DNA of 64,000 bases, taken from contig DYLQ01000002.1 of assembly GCA_020722015.1 (NCBI GenBank), positions 42,689 through 106,688 of the forward strand, in the 5' to 3' direction. The translations under genes were made by a program, and so were the position numbers. The stretch comes from Thermotoga sp. GTDB lineage: Bacteria; Thermotogota; Thermotogae; Mesoaciditogales; Mesoaciditogaceae. A model generated the notes under the pieces. The model worked only from the letters and a program-made list of their open reading frames with translations. It was not told the DNA's origin and did not search any database. Below are positions 52,601 to 61,187 of this stretch, piece by piece. The first letter of the stretch is position 1. The number at the start of each line of letters is the position of its first letter.

Positions 52601-53284
52601 ATGAGAGATGCCAACATGATAAGTTTTAAAGACGGCTTTTTGGTTCACGCTTGCGATTCTGCCGGCGGTATAGGAGGATTAAAAAATGATCTTCTGAATG
52701 TCTCCGTGAAGGTAACCGCCCGATATACTTTGAGGACTGCCCTAATGGAAATCATATCAATCGGAGCAGTCCCGTTAAGCGTAAGTGTGGAATTCGCAAA
52801 TGATCCTGAATATGTTCAAGAAGCCATCGATAAAATAAAAAAGATCCTCAAAAGATTTTCTCTTCCCGTTGTCATATCAACGGAAAAGAATTTTAAAACG
52901 TCCCAAACTGGCTTGGGCATTTCTGTTGTTGGTTTTGTACAAAAACCCATCATAGGGAATGCTCCAAAAGGATCGGAGATCTTCGTTGCCGGAGATCCTT
53001 TTGTAGGCGATGAGGTGTTAAAAAACGAAGATGAGATCTTAAGCCTTGATGATTTCTTAAAGTTGAGAAATAACGAAGACGTCGGCGAAATGATACCCGT
53101 AGGCTCCGCCGGAATCTTTGAAGAGGCAAAGCTGCTCGCAAAAAATAGTGATCTCGATTTGAAAATCGATAAAGATGAGATCTGGCTTCACAAAAGTGCC
53201 GGCCCGTCTACCTGTGTTGTTTTCTGGGCTTACAAGAAGCCCAAAGTTGATATTGCGATCAAGAAAATAGGATCTCTTGGGTAA
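52601..53284 (+). CDS. AIR synthase-like (PurM-fold) kinase, probable alpha-ribazole kinase CblS
   Basis: The 227-residue protein resembles the PurM/AIR-synthase superfamily: a short N-terminal domain (VHACDSAGGIGG, NVSVKVTARYTLRTALMEI) and GNAPKGSEIFVAGDPFVGDEV. No known cob gene of the standard pathway matches. In Firmicutes an AIR-synthase-like alpha-ribazole kinase (CblS) is encoded with an ECF-type alpha-ribazole transporter (CblT), and the next gene here is an ECF S-component. Position after cobS and absence of cobT support CblS. This is an inference from context; it could instead serve another nucleotide-sugar or amine phosphorylation. GAGGTGATCC precedes the ATG. Confidence 0.62.
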   Translation: MRDANMISFKDGFLVHACDSAGGIGGLKNDLLNVSVKVTARYTLRTALMEIISIGAVPLSVSVEFANDPEYVQEAIDKIKKILKRFSLPVVISTEKNFKTSQTGLGISVVGFVQKPIIGNAPKGSEIFVAGDPFVGDEVLKNEDEILSLDDFLKLRNNEDVGEMIPVGSAGIFEEAKLLAKNSDLDLKIDKDEIWLHKSAGPSTCVVFWAYKKPKVDIAIKKIGSLG

Positions 53285-53295
53285 GGAGGATCGAA

Positions 53296-53781
53296 ATGTC
53301 AAAAACGAGAAAATTAACTTTAATGGCAATTTTCATAGCACTCTCATTCGTCGGTTCTTTGATAAAAATACCAAGTCCATTGGGAGACATAGGCTTTGAT
53401 TCAACGGCAGGTTTCACGGCAACTCTTTTCCTGGGCTACATTCCAGGAGCGACGGTTACGATGCTTGGATACCTTGTCATAACGGCAAGTGCTGGCTTTC
53501 CTTTGGGTATATTGACGATCGGAGTCGCATTGGAGATGTTTTTCATAGCGATAGCCTACAGGTATTTTTACGAAATCAACGGCATTTTAGGCATAACGAT
53601 TGGAACAATTCTCAATGGAATAATCGCTCCTCTCATAGTCCTACCGGTAGGAGGTCTCGGTTTGTATGTGGGGCTTTTACCATCTCTCACAGTCGCGAGT
53701 GTTTTGAATTTGACGATGTCAGCGGTAATTTACGTCGCTTTACGAAGGATGCCCAAATTATCTTCGAATTCGCCGACTTGA
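53296..53781 (+). CDS. ECF-type S component, probable alpha-ribazole transporter CblT
   Basis: This 161-residue membrane protein has five or six helices and the look of an energy-coupling-factor substrate-binding subunit: KTRKLTLMAIFIALSFVGSL at the start with the basic patch and helix 1, DSTAGFTATLFLGYIPGATV, and GILTIGVALEMFF. It follows the CblS-like gene by 11 bases with AAGGAGG and closes the B12 operon, which suggests it brings in alpha-ribazole or a related base. Other vitamins cannot be excluded. The shared ECF ATPase module is not here. Its TGA stop lies inside the -35 of the tRNA promoter. Confidence 0.72.
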   Translation: MSKTRKLTLMAIFIALSFVGSLIKIPSPLGDIGFDSTAGFTATLFLGYIPGATVTMLGYLVITASAGFPLGILTIGVALEMFFIAIAYRYFYEINGILGITIGTILNGIIAPLIVLPVGGLGLYVGLLPSLTVASVLNLTMSAVIYVALRRMPKLSSNSPT

Positions 53782-53807
53782 CATTTTAAAAAGAGTTAAG
53801 GTATAAT
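53778..53807 (+). promoter_or_regulatory. Promoter of tRNA-Val
   Basis: TTGACA (53778-53783) and TATAAT (53802-53807), both perfect, lie 18 bases apart. The -35 overlaps the stop codon of the ECF gene. The tRNA starts 11 bases after the -10. Confidence 0.88.
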
Positions 53808-53817
53808 CTTCCAGTAA

Positions 53818-53893
53818 GAGCGCGTAGCTCAAATGGTAGAGCGCTTCCTTGACGCGGAAGAGGTAGCAGGTTCAATTCCTGCCGCGCTCACCA
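53818..53893 (+). tRNA. tRNA-Val (anticodon GAC)
   Basis: A 76-base cloverleaf. The acceptor stem GAGCGCG pairs with CGCGCTC, the D-loop is GCTCAAATGGTAGAGC, the anticodon stem CTTCC/GGAAG encloses loop TTGACGC (anticodon GAC), and the T arm is GCAGGTTCAATTCCTGC. The CCA end is encoded (53891-53893). Confidence 0.97.
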
Positions 53894-53897
53894 GACG

Positions 53898-53925
53898 GCG
53901 GCCTTGAAAGGTCGCTTTGTTTTTT
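53898..53925 (+). terminator. Terminator after tRNA-Val
   Basis: GCGGCCTT pairs with AAGGTCGC (one G-U) and is followed by TTTGTTTTTT. It closes the one-gene tRNA unit before the Ppx-like gene. Confidence 0.75.
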
Positions 53926-53956
53926 GTCATGATCGATCTTGAAGGGAGAGATTGAT

Positions 53957-54832
53957 TTGAAAGTCGGCGTTGTAGATGCGGGGACAAATTCATTCTTGCT
54001 TTTGATGGCCGAAAGATCGAATTCCAAAATCAATTACTTTTTAGACACATCGACTATCGTTGGTCTTGGCCATCTTGAAAATGGAAAGATAAAGGCAGAA
54101 AACCTACAAAAAGCCCTCGACGTGATCGAAAAATACAAAGCACTCTGTAAATCTTACGGAATTGATAAAATTGCCATCACAGGTACAGAAATTTTCAGAA
54201 AAATGGATGAAAGTTATTTCAAAAAACTCTCCGAAGGATTCGATGAAGTTCATCTTCTGACGGGCGAAGAAGAAGCATGGTTTTCATACAGATCCGTCGT
54301 TGAAGATGAAAATTTCAGCTTAAAAGACCCTCTTGTCATAGACATAGGTGGCGGCAGTTTTGAGATTGCATACATGAACTCTAAATTCAAATTTGAGAGT
54401 ATTCCGATGGGGGCAATCGTGTTGACGGATCGTTTTGTGAAGAGATATCCAATTGCACATCAACTCGATGGGATTGAAGATGAATTAAAAGGTTACCTTT
54501 CTTTGATCCCTCAAAGACCTGTTGTTTCGATAGGAGGAACGGGAACGACGGTTGCGAGCATCTTAGAGGGGAAACCATTCGATCCCGTTGCCATTCATAA
54601 AAAATTCATTGATATCAACAAAATGACGGCATTACTCGAGAAAATGAAAGAAATGAGCTTGGAAGCACTTTCAAAGATCAACGGAATGGAAAAGGGGAGA
54701 GAAAGAATAATAGTTGCAGGCCTTTTTTTGCTCGTCGAAATTCTTAAATATTCTCGTGCAGATGGACTTTACATTTCCGTCAGAGGTCATAGATACACAG
54801 TGGCAAAGGATATGCTTGGTGAAGCAAGATGA
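53957..54832 (+). CDS. Ppx/GppA phosphatase family protein
   Basis: This ~291-residue ASKHA-fold protein has the phosphate-1 loop VGVVDAGTNSFLLLMAE, the ALxITGTEIFRK segment and the phosphate-2 loop VIDIGGGSFEIAYM, with SIGGTGTTVA near residue 195. Family members hydrolyse polyphosphate or pppGpp; this short form has only the N-terminal core. The start is TTG 53957, six bases after AAGGGAGAG; an in-frame TTG at 53939 precedes that site. The stop overlaps the following methyltransferase ATG. Confidence 0.87.
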   Translation: MKVGVVDAGTNSFLLLMAERSNSKINYFLDTSTIVGLGHLENGKIKAENLQKALDVIEKYKALCKSYGIDKIAITGTEIFRKMDESYFKKLSEGFDEVHLLTGEEEAWFSYRSVVEDENFSLKDPLVIDIGGGSFEIAYMNSKFKFESIPMGAIVLTDRFVKRYPIAHQLDGIEDELKGYLSLIPQRPVVSIGGTGTTVASILEGKPFDPVAIHKKFIDINKMTALLEKMKEMSLEALSKINGMEKGRERIIVAGLFLLVEILKYSRADGLYISVRGHRYTVAKDMLGEAR

Positions 54833-55977
54833 TCGTCGTAAGGTTAAATAAAAGGGGAATGGAAAAGATCATCAGACACCATCTTTGGATCTTCTCAGAT
54901 GAGATCAAAGAAGTAATTTCAGACGAGATATCCGGGATAGCGAATTTATTCTACGAAGACAGATTCGTTGGCAAGGGACTTTACAACGGCAGATCGAAGA
55001 ATGCCATCAAAATTTTGACTCTTAGGGATGAAGAGATAAACACTGAGTTCTTCGAAAAAAGATTCAAAATTGCAACGGCCAGAAGGAAAAATCTCTCTCA
55101 ATTCAGGCGTGAGATCAATTCGGAAGGCGATTTGATACCAGGTCTTGTGGCTGACAGATTCGGAAGTACTCTCGTAATTCAGATCAGATCTTTAGCACTT
55201 GAAAGCATGAAAGATCGCATAACAGAAGCACTTGTTAGGGTTTATTCGCCGGACTCTATTTACGAAAGAAGTGATTTTGAATCACTTCCGGAAGAAGGCC
55301 TATCAAGAAGCAAAGGCTTACTTTACGGTAAAGAACCAATTTCTCAGATCATAGAAGAAAATGATCTTAGATTTTTGGTCAATGTTGTAAAGGGACAGAA
55401 GACTGGGTTCTTTTACGATCAAAGAGAATCAAGGCAATTTTCGAGAAAATTGGCATCGGAAGGGAAGGCTCTTGACCTTTTCACCTACACGGGCGGTTTC
55501 GCACTTAATCTTGCCAAATGCGGGATGAATGTGGATGCCGTGGACATATCGACGGAAGATCTTGAAATTGGTCGTCAAAATGCCAAGATGAATGGATTGA
55601 AGATCAACTTCATCGAAAAGGACGCTTTCGATATCAAAACACTTGGTCTTTACGATCTCATAATTGCCGATCCTCCATCTCTTGTAAAGAGAAAAGAGGA
55701 AAGGAATAAAGCTTTAGATTTATTTTCAAAATTAACGGATCAGATAATCGATCACCTGAAAGATAAAGGTTATGCCTGCATCTGTTCATGCGCCTACAAC
55801 GTAAGTATTGAGATGATTGAAAAAATCGTGCTCAACTCTTCAGCGAAGAAGTCTGTAATCGTAAGACCTATATGCCAGACAGGGTTGCCGATCGATCATC
55901 CATATTTGCTTTCAATGCCAGAAACGAATTACCTAAAGTGTTTCTGGTTTGAAACTTTGAAGAGTGATGGACTATAA
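54829..55977 (+). CDS. RlmI-like 23S rRNA (cytosine-C5)-methyltransferase
   Basis: This 382-residue protein has an N-terminal PUA domain (VRLNKRGMEKIIRHHLWIFSD) and a central domain (GDLIPGLVADRFGSTLVIQI). The C-terminal SAM-dependent methyltransferase has GFFYDQRESRQF, ALDLFTYTGGFALNLA, VDAVDISTEDL and ADPPSLVKRKEE. The catalytic Cys is probably in CSCAYNVS near residue 320. It resembles RlmI (m5C1962). It overlaps the Ppx-like gene by four bases (ATGA). Confidence 0.9.
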   Translation: MIVVRLNKRGMEKIIRHHLWIFSDEIKEVISDEISGIANLFYEDRFVGKGLYNGRSKNAIKILTLRDEEINTEFFEKRFKIATARRKNLSQFRREINSEGDLIPGLVADRFGSTLVIQIRSLALESMKDRITEALVRVYSPDSIYERSDFESLPEEGLSRSKGLLYGKEPISQIIEENDLRFLVNVVKGQKTGFFYDQRESRQFSRKLASEGKALDLFTYTGGFALNLAKCGMNVDAVDISTEDLEIGRQNAKMNGLKINFIEKDAFDIKTLGLYDLIIADPPSLVKRKEERNKALDLFSKLTDQIIDHLKDKGYACICSCAYNVSIEMIEKIVLNSSAKKSVIVRPICQTGLPIDHPYLLSMPETNYLKCFWFETLKSDGL

Positions 55978-56020
55978 ACTGAGATGTATAATGTAAAAAA
56001 CGAGGATAAGGATTTCCGAT

Positions 56021-56665
56021 ATGGCAAAAATTTTGTTGGTGGAAGATGATAAAACAATGGGAGAGATTCTCTCTTTGTATTTGGGGAAACAACACGAAGT
56101 TGTTCTCATCAAGAATGGAATTGAAGCGGCTAAAGTTGTAAAAGAAGGTAATTTTGATCTTTTGCTTCTTGATCTTATGCTCCCGGGATTAACGGGAGAA
56201 ACCGTTGCTCAAATGGCAAATTTAAAAGGTATTCCGTTCATAATCGTAACGGCAAAAAATTCTGAAGAGGACATACTCAACGGTCTTAAACTCGGGGCAA
56301 TAGATTACATAACCAAACCATTTTCACCGAGAGTTTTGGTTGCAAAGATAGAAAACTTTTTTGCCAGAGGTACCAGAATATCAAAATTGAATTTACATCT
56401 CAACGAAAGAGAACTTATAACGGATAAAAAGAAGCTGTATCTCACACCTACCGAGGCTAAATTGATCAACTTTATGCTTCAGAATCGTGGAAAGATCTGC
56501 AAAAGAAAAGAATTACTCAACGTTGCGTGGGAAGGTAAAAGATCCGAAAGAATAGTAGATGCCACCATAAAGAATTTGAGGAAAAAACTTGAAGGCAGTG
56601 GAATAAAGATAAAAACGGTGATAGGCCTTGGTTACACGATCGAAGAATCAGAAACTATCGACTAA
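56021..56665 (+). CDS. OmpR-family response regulator
   Basis: This 214-residue protein has a receiver domain with acidic D9/D10 (LVEDDK), phosphoacceptor D51 (LLLLDLMLPG), T77 and K99 (YITKPFSPR). A winged-helix DNA-binding domain follows (~125-214; LTPTEAKLINFML, RIVDATIKNLRKKLEG, KTVIGLGYTIEE). A TATAAT (55987-55992) sits before it without a clear -35. The sensor kinase gene overlaps its 3' end. Target genes are not evident. Confidence 0.94.
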   Translation: MAKILLVEDDKTMGEILSLYLGKQHEVVLIKNGIEAAKVVKEGNFDLLLLDLMLPGLTGETVAQMANLKGIPFIIVTAKNSEEDILNGLKLGAIDYITKPFSPRVLVAKIENFFARGTRISKLNLHLNERELITDKKKLYLTPTEAKLINFMLQNRGKICKRKELLNVAWEGKRSERIVDATIKNLRKKLEGSGIKIKTVIGLGYTIEESETID

Positions 56666-57680
56666 ATTCATTCTATACGTTATAATACCCGTTGCCATAA
56701 TGGGTATTTTAATGGCTTTAACTGAGCAGAAAATTTTTGAAAATAGATTTGAGAATTTCGCAAAAGTACAGTTCATGGGCAGGAATTTTTACGGCGTTAA
56801 CCCTTATTTTTTAGAACAAAGGCTGAAAAACATAGATGACGTTAAACGTATTACCATGATAGAGATATTAGTCTCATTCGTTTTTGCCTTTGGCACTTCT
56901 TTGGCAATTTCAATCATTTTGGCAGAGATCTTTCAAAGAAAAATCTCTGAATCTCTTAAATCACTTTCAAATGCCATTGAAGCCATCCAGTCAAATGAAA
57001 AACCTAATTTTTCGGAAATCACTTTCTCCTCTGAAATATCCGATCTTGCAAAAAAGATAGAAATGCTTTCTGAAAAGTTATCTGAAAGATCTATGGCAAG
57101 GAAGGCCATGACATCGAGTGCTTACCATGAGGTTATGACACCGCTCGGCGTTGTCAAAATGGAACTCGAAGCGTTGAAAGATGATGTGATACCTTACGAC
57201 AAATCACTTGTTGATAAGATGCTGGTAAGTGTGGATCATATCTCTGAAGTACTCAAAGATCTTAAAAACATAGAGGGGGGAGAACTTGCTTATTCCAACG
57301 AAAACTTTGACGCAGGAAAAGAAACGGAAGAGATATTTAAATCTTTCATGGCCGTATTTGAATCGAGAAATATAACTTTCAAAACTCAATTTGAGAGTGT
57401 TAAAGTAAATGCCGACAGGAAAAGGTTCAAACAGGTGATCTTCAATTTACTTTTCAACGCTGCAAAATACACCCATCCCGGCGGTATGATAAAGGTTAAA
57501 ACCGGAGAAGATGGAATAGAAATCTCGAATACATTTAAAGGAGAACTTGTGGGAAAATCAGATTACGGGACAGGTTTAAGATTTGTAAGTAACTTCTGTG
57601 AGCATCATGAATTTGAATTTTCAATCGAAAAAATCGGTGAAAATGTCATAGCTTCAATCAAATTCAAAGATCAATCGTAA
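56628..57680 (+). CDS. Sensor histidine kinase with divergent ATP-binding motifs
   Basis: Up to 350 residues. Two membrane helices (~13-31 and ~77-101) flank a small external domain (~32-76). A HAMP-like linker and the DHp helix carry phosphoacceptor H167 in AYHEVMTPLGVVKMELEAL. The N-box is QVIFNLLFNAAKYTHPGG. The usual G1 (DxGxG) is replaced by GIEISNTFKGE, while G2 GTGLRFV is kept, so ATP binding may be altered. The start is TTG 56628 or a later codon; no good ribosome-binding site, so translation is probably coupled to the response regulator it overlaps by 38 bases. Confidence 0.85.
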   Translation: MVTRSKNQKLSTKFILYVIIPVAIMGILMALTEQKIFENRFENFAKVQFMGRNFYGVNPYFLEQRLKNIDDVKRITMIEILVSFVFAFGTSLAISIILAEIFQRKISESLKSLSNAIEAIQSNEKPNFSEITFSSEISDLAKKIEMLSEKLSERSMARKAMTSSAYHEVMTPLGVVKMELEALKDDVIPYDKSLVDKMLVSVDHISEVLKDLKNIEGGELAYSNENFDAGKETEEIFKSFMAVFESRNITFKTQFESVKVNADRKRFKQVIFNLLFNAAKYTHPGGMIKVKTGEDGIEISNTFKGELVGKSDYGTGLRFVSNFCEHHEFEFSIEKIGENVIASIKFKDQS

Positions 57681-57744
57681 CCATTGAACACTTCAATCGA
57701 AAAAATGTTATCATTGTAATGGAGTTTGTTCATGGGGTGTGAAA

Positions 57745-58413
57745 ATGGAAAAACCAAGATTCTTCAAAACCATGCCTGACTACAAAGAACTGATCATTTT
57801 ATCGGAAATAGATGAAAATCCAAAGACGACTCAAAAAGAGATCGCCGTTAAGTGTGGTATAACTCCCCCAATGGTCAACAAATATCTCGCAAATCTTGAA
57901 TCTAAAGGTGAAATTAAGATTAAAGGAACGACAACTCGAAATACGACTTATCATCTCACAGATGAAGGTAAAAATAAGCTCATGATTTTAAACATATCTT
58001 ACAGCAGAGAGATTTTAAGAATGTACAAAGACTCAGAAAAGCATTTTGAACCGGTATGGAATTATCTAAACGCGAAGAAATTAAAAAAAATACTGCTTTT
58101 CGGTTCAGGAGATATTGGAGAAATGGCTTTAGAGATAATGGAAAGCCATGACATTAAGATTACGGGATTCATAGATGAAAATTCAAAAAGAATCGGCGAA
58201 AAAATCCAAAAATTCACGATAAAATCAATCGACGATTTGAAGTTACTTGACTTTGATTCCATCGTGATAACTTCCTATCGTCATGGTATCGAAATGGCAA
58301 ATAGGATAATTTTGAAAACTGAAAAACCTGTATTCATTTTCTTTCTTGAAAATGGAATTACATATCTTAAAAATGTAGAAAGGGCAAATAAAAGGGAGGG
58401 TAACGGATGTTAG
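57745..58413 (+). CDS. wHTH regulator fused to Rossmann-like sensor domain
   Basis: The 222-residue protein has an N-terminal MarR-like winged helix (~15-85; TTQKEIAVKCGITPPMVNKYL, TTYHLTDEGKNKL). A C-terminal Rossmann-like domain (~110-210) carries KKILLFGSGDIGEMALEIM, GFIDENSKRIGE and SIVITSYRHGIEMAN. The second part resembles the nucleotide- or sugar-binding domain of PglD and CoA-binding proteins, so it probably senses a small metabolite. ATG 57745 is chosen, five bases after GGGGTG. It overlaps lemA by seven bases. Confidence 0.8.
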   Translation: MEKPRFFKTMPDYKELIILSEIDENPKTTQKEIAVKCGITPPMVNKYLANLESKGEIKIKGTTTRNTTYHLTDEGKNKLMILNISYSREILRMYKDSEKHFEPVWNYLNAKKLKKILLFGSGDIGEMALEIMESHDIKITGFIDENSKRIGEKIQKFTIKSIDDLKLLDFDSIVITSYRHGIEMANRIILKTEKPVFIFFLENGITYLKNVERANKREGNGC

Positions 58414-58973
58414 AATGGATAATTGGGATTGTCGTGGTTGTCGTTTTGTTGATCATAGCGATTTGGTTGATCGCGGCTTACAACTCTCTTGTAACCCTTA
58501 AAAAGAGAGGGCAAAATGCATGGGCTCAGATAGACGTTCAACTCAACAGACGTCACGATTTGATTCCGAATCTCGTGGAATCCGCAAAAGGATACATGAA
58601 ATATGAACAAGAAACGTTGCAGAAAGTCATAGATGCAAGATCAAAAGCCGTTAACGCCGGAAATGTCAAAGACAAAATAGATGCCGAAAATCAATTAACA
58701 GGTGCTCTTGGAAGGTTGCTTGCCGTATTCGAAAGATATCCAGATCTAAAGGCAAATCAGAATGTTCAGATGCTCATGGAGCAGTTAACAGATACAGAAA
58801 ATAAAATAGCATACTCGCGCCAATTTTACAACGACATAGTTACGAGATACAACACAAAAACGGCTGTCTTCCCTTCAAATATCGTTGCTAATCTCTTTAA
58901 ATTTGAAGAAATGACTTTGTTTAAAGTTGAAGAAGAAGTTAAAGCCGCACCAAAAGTAGATCTAAACATTTGA
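58407..58973 (+). CDS. lemA: LemA family protein
   Basis: This 188-residue protein has an N-terminal transmembrane helix (IIGIVVVVVLLIIAIWLIA) and the LemA coiled-coil core: YNSLVTLKKRGQNAWAQIDVQLNRRHDLIPNL (split over ~27-58), VIDARSKAVNAGN, ENQLTGALGRLL, NDIVTRYNTK. LemA proteins are widespread but their function is not settled; they form helical assemblies at the membrane. It overlaps the regulator gene. Confidence 0.93.
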   Translation: MLEWIIGIVVVVVLLIIAIWLIAAYNSLVTLKKRGQNAWAQIDVQLNRRHDLIPNLVESAKGYMKYEQETLQKVIDARSKAVNAGNVKDKIDAENQLTGALGRLLAVFERYPDLKANQNVQMLMEQLTDTENKIAYSRQFYNDIVTRYNTKTAVFPSNIVANLFKFEEMTLFKVEEEVKAAPKVDLNI

Positions 58974-59000
58974 GACTTAAAGAAGGAAAGGAGGAATAAA

Positions 59001-59945
59001 ATGTACGTAAAAAACACAAAAGAAATTCTTGACAAGGCCAATGCCGGATATTACGGTGTCGGTGCATTTAACATCAACAATTTAGAATTTTTGGCCGGAA
59101 TAGTGAGTGCAGCTGTCGCTAAAAAATCTCCTGTTATAATCCAGGTAAGTGAGGGCGCCATGTCTTATGCCGGAAACGGAGATTTCAGGAAGGGCGCAAA
59201 AGTTCTTGCGGATATGGTTAGAAGGTATGCCGATAGCATCTCGGTTCCGGTGGCCCTTCATCTTGATCACGGTCATGATCTTGACCATGTGCTAGCCGCC
59301 ATAAGAGCCGGCTTTACATCTGTCATGATCGACGCATCATCGAAACCTTTTAAGGAAAATCTCGAGATCACGTCTGAAGTTGTCAAAATAGCACATGCTT
59401 CCGAAATTTCAGTTGAGGCAGAACTTGGAAAACTCGTGGGTGTTGAAGATAACGTTTCCGTTGCCGAAAGAGATGCAACACTCGTTGATCCGGCTGAAGC
59501 AAAGATTTTTGTCGAAAAAACAGGTGTAGATTTTCTTGCACCTGCAATAGGAACAAGCCATGGTGCTTTCAAATTCAAAGGAGAGGCGAAATTGGATTTC
59601 GAAAGGCTCAGAAAAGTTAAGGAATTGACGAAGGTTCCTCTTGTACTTCATGGTGCTTCGAGTGTGCTTGAAGCAGATGTGGAGAAAGCCAACACTTATG
59701 GAGCAAAAATAGAAGGTGCAAAGGGAGTTCCATTTGATGTTTTGAAAGAAGCCATCAAGTACGGCATAAACAAGATAAACACGGATACAGATCTGAGAAT
59801 AGCCTTTATAGCAGAACTCAGAAAATCGCTTCACGAAAAACCATCGGATATAGATCCAAGGGATTTCTTTAAACCGGCGATAGAAGCCGTTAAAAATGTG
59901 GTTGCCCAAAGAATGGACATACTCGGATCGTCTGACAAAGCTTAA
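59001..59945 (+). CDS. fba: Class II fructose-1,6-bisphosphate aldolase
   Basis: The 314-residue Zn-dependent aldolase starts MYVKNTKEILDKANAGYYGV with the family GAFNINN. It has D89/H90 in ALHLDHGHDLDHV, VEAELGKLVGVED, GTSHGAFKFKG and VLHGASSV (zinc His). It splits FBP in glycolysis. A strong AAAGGAGG site precedes the ATG. It is followed 15 bases later by acetate kinase, linking glycolysis and acetate production in one transcript. Confidence 0.96.
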   Translation: MYVKNTKEILDKANAGYYGVGAFNINNLEFLAGIVSAAVAKKSPVIIQVSEGAMSYAGNGDFRKGAKVLADMVRRYADSISVPVALHLDHGHDLDHVLAAIRAGFTSVMIDASSKPFKENLEITSEVVKIAHASEISVEAELGKLVGVEDNVSVAERDATLVDPAEAKIFVEKTGVDFLAPAIGTSHGAFKFKGEAKLDFERLRKVKELTKVPLVLHGASSVLEADVEKANTYGAKIEGAKGVPFDVLKEAIKYGINKINTDTDLRIAFIAELRKSLHEKPSDIDPRDFFKPAIEAVKNVVAQRMDILGSSDKA

Positions 59946-59960
59946 TCGGAGGTGTTTGAA

Positions 59961-61187
59961 TTGAAGGTTCTGGTGATCAACGCTGGAAGTTCGTCTTTGA
60001 AGTACCAACTTTTTGACATGAAAGATGAAAGTGTTTTATGCAGTGGGATAGTTGAGAGGATAGGTTTGAATGGTTCAAGATTGATACATAAAGCGCGGGG
60101 CAATAAATACACAATTGAAAGTGATGTCAAAGATCACAAAATCGCTTTGAGATTTGTGCTTGACATCTTAACAGATGATGAAAAGGGAGTTATAAAAACC
60201 ATGGACGAGATAAACGCCGTTGGTCATAGAGTCGTTCATGGAGGAGAAACTTTCTCAGGATCGGTGCTTATAGATGAAAATGTCATGAAGGCGCTTGAAG
60301 ATAACGTAGAACTTGCCCCTCTTCACAACCCACCAAACATAATGGGAATAAAAGCGGCCGAAGAACTACTTCCAAACGTTCCTCAAGTCGGTACCTTCGA
60401 TACGGCTTTTCACCAGACACTTTCAAAGAAGGCATACCTTTACGCTATACCTCTGAGATATTACACGAAGTACAAGATAAGAAGATACGGTTTTCACGGT
60501 ACATCCCATTTTTACGTTTCAAGCAGAACGGCTGAAATTTTAAACAGACCCATCGAAGAGATGAAGATAATCACATGTCATATAGGAAACGGCAGTTCTA
60601 TTGCAGCCGTAAAATATGGGAAAAGTATCGATACATCTATGGGTTTCACACCTCTTGAAGGACTTGTCATGGGAACAAGATCCGGTGATCTTGATCCTGC
60701 AATTGTCACATTCTTACAGGAAAAAGAAAATCTTTCATATAAAGAAATAAACAACATTCTTAACAAAGAAAGCGGTGCCTTTGGCCTTTCAAACGGGCTT
60801 AGCAGCGATATGAGAGATATAGAAGATGCCGCACTCAAGGATCACAACGATTCCGCAAAAATGGCGCTTGACATATACAATTACAGAATAGCAAAGTATA
60901 TAGGTGCTTACGCCGCAGCGATGAATGGGGTCGATGCAATAACATTTACGGCCGGCGTTGGAGAAAATTCGGCGTATACAAGGGCTGATGTTTGCTCTTA
61001 TCTCGAATTTCTCGGATTAAAAATAGATCCAAACAAAAATAGCATCCGTGGAAAAGAGACGGTGATATCCACAGATGATTCTAAGGTAAAAGTGCTTGTT
61101 GTACCAACAAATGAGGAACTTGTAATAGCCCGTGATACTCAAAAAATAGTGCAAAACATAAAGAGAGATGAGGAGGAAGTAGTATGA
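59961..61187 (+). CDS. ackA: Acetate kinase
   Basis: The 408-residue kinase makes ATP from acetyl phosphate. It has [17 protein letters not shown] at the start, [55 protein letters not shown] and FTAGVGENS. The start is TTG 59961, six bases after GGAGGTG; an in-frame GTG at 59952 falls within that site. Normal length. Confidence 0.97.
   Translation: MKVLVINAGSSSLKYQLFDMKDESVLCSGIVERIGLNGSRLIHKARGNKYTIESDVKDHKIALRFVLDILTDDEKGVIKTMDEINAVGHRVVHGGETFSGSVLIDENVMKALEDNVELAPLHNPPNIMGIKAAEELLPNVPQVGTFDTAFHQTLSKKAYLYAIPLRYYTKYKIRRYGFHGTSHFYVSSRTAEILNRPIEEMKIITCHIGNGSSIAAVKYGKSIDTSMGFTPLEGLVMGTRSGDLDPAIVTFLQEKENLSYKEINNILNKESGAFGLSNGLSSDMRDIEDAALKDHNDSAKMALDIYNYRIAKYIGAYAAAMNGVDAITFTAGVGENSAYTRADVCSYLEFLGLKIDPNKNSIRGKETVISTDDSKVKVLVVPTNEELVIARDTQKIVQNIKRDEEEVV

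Noticed and set aside
52601..53284. L-threonine kinase (PduX) or CobT
   Set aside because: No GHMP-kinase GLGSS-type motif and no CobT signature; sequence looks PurM-like instead.
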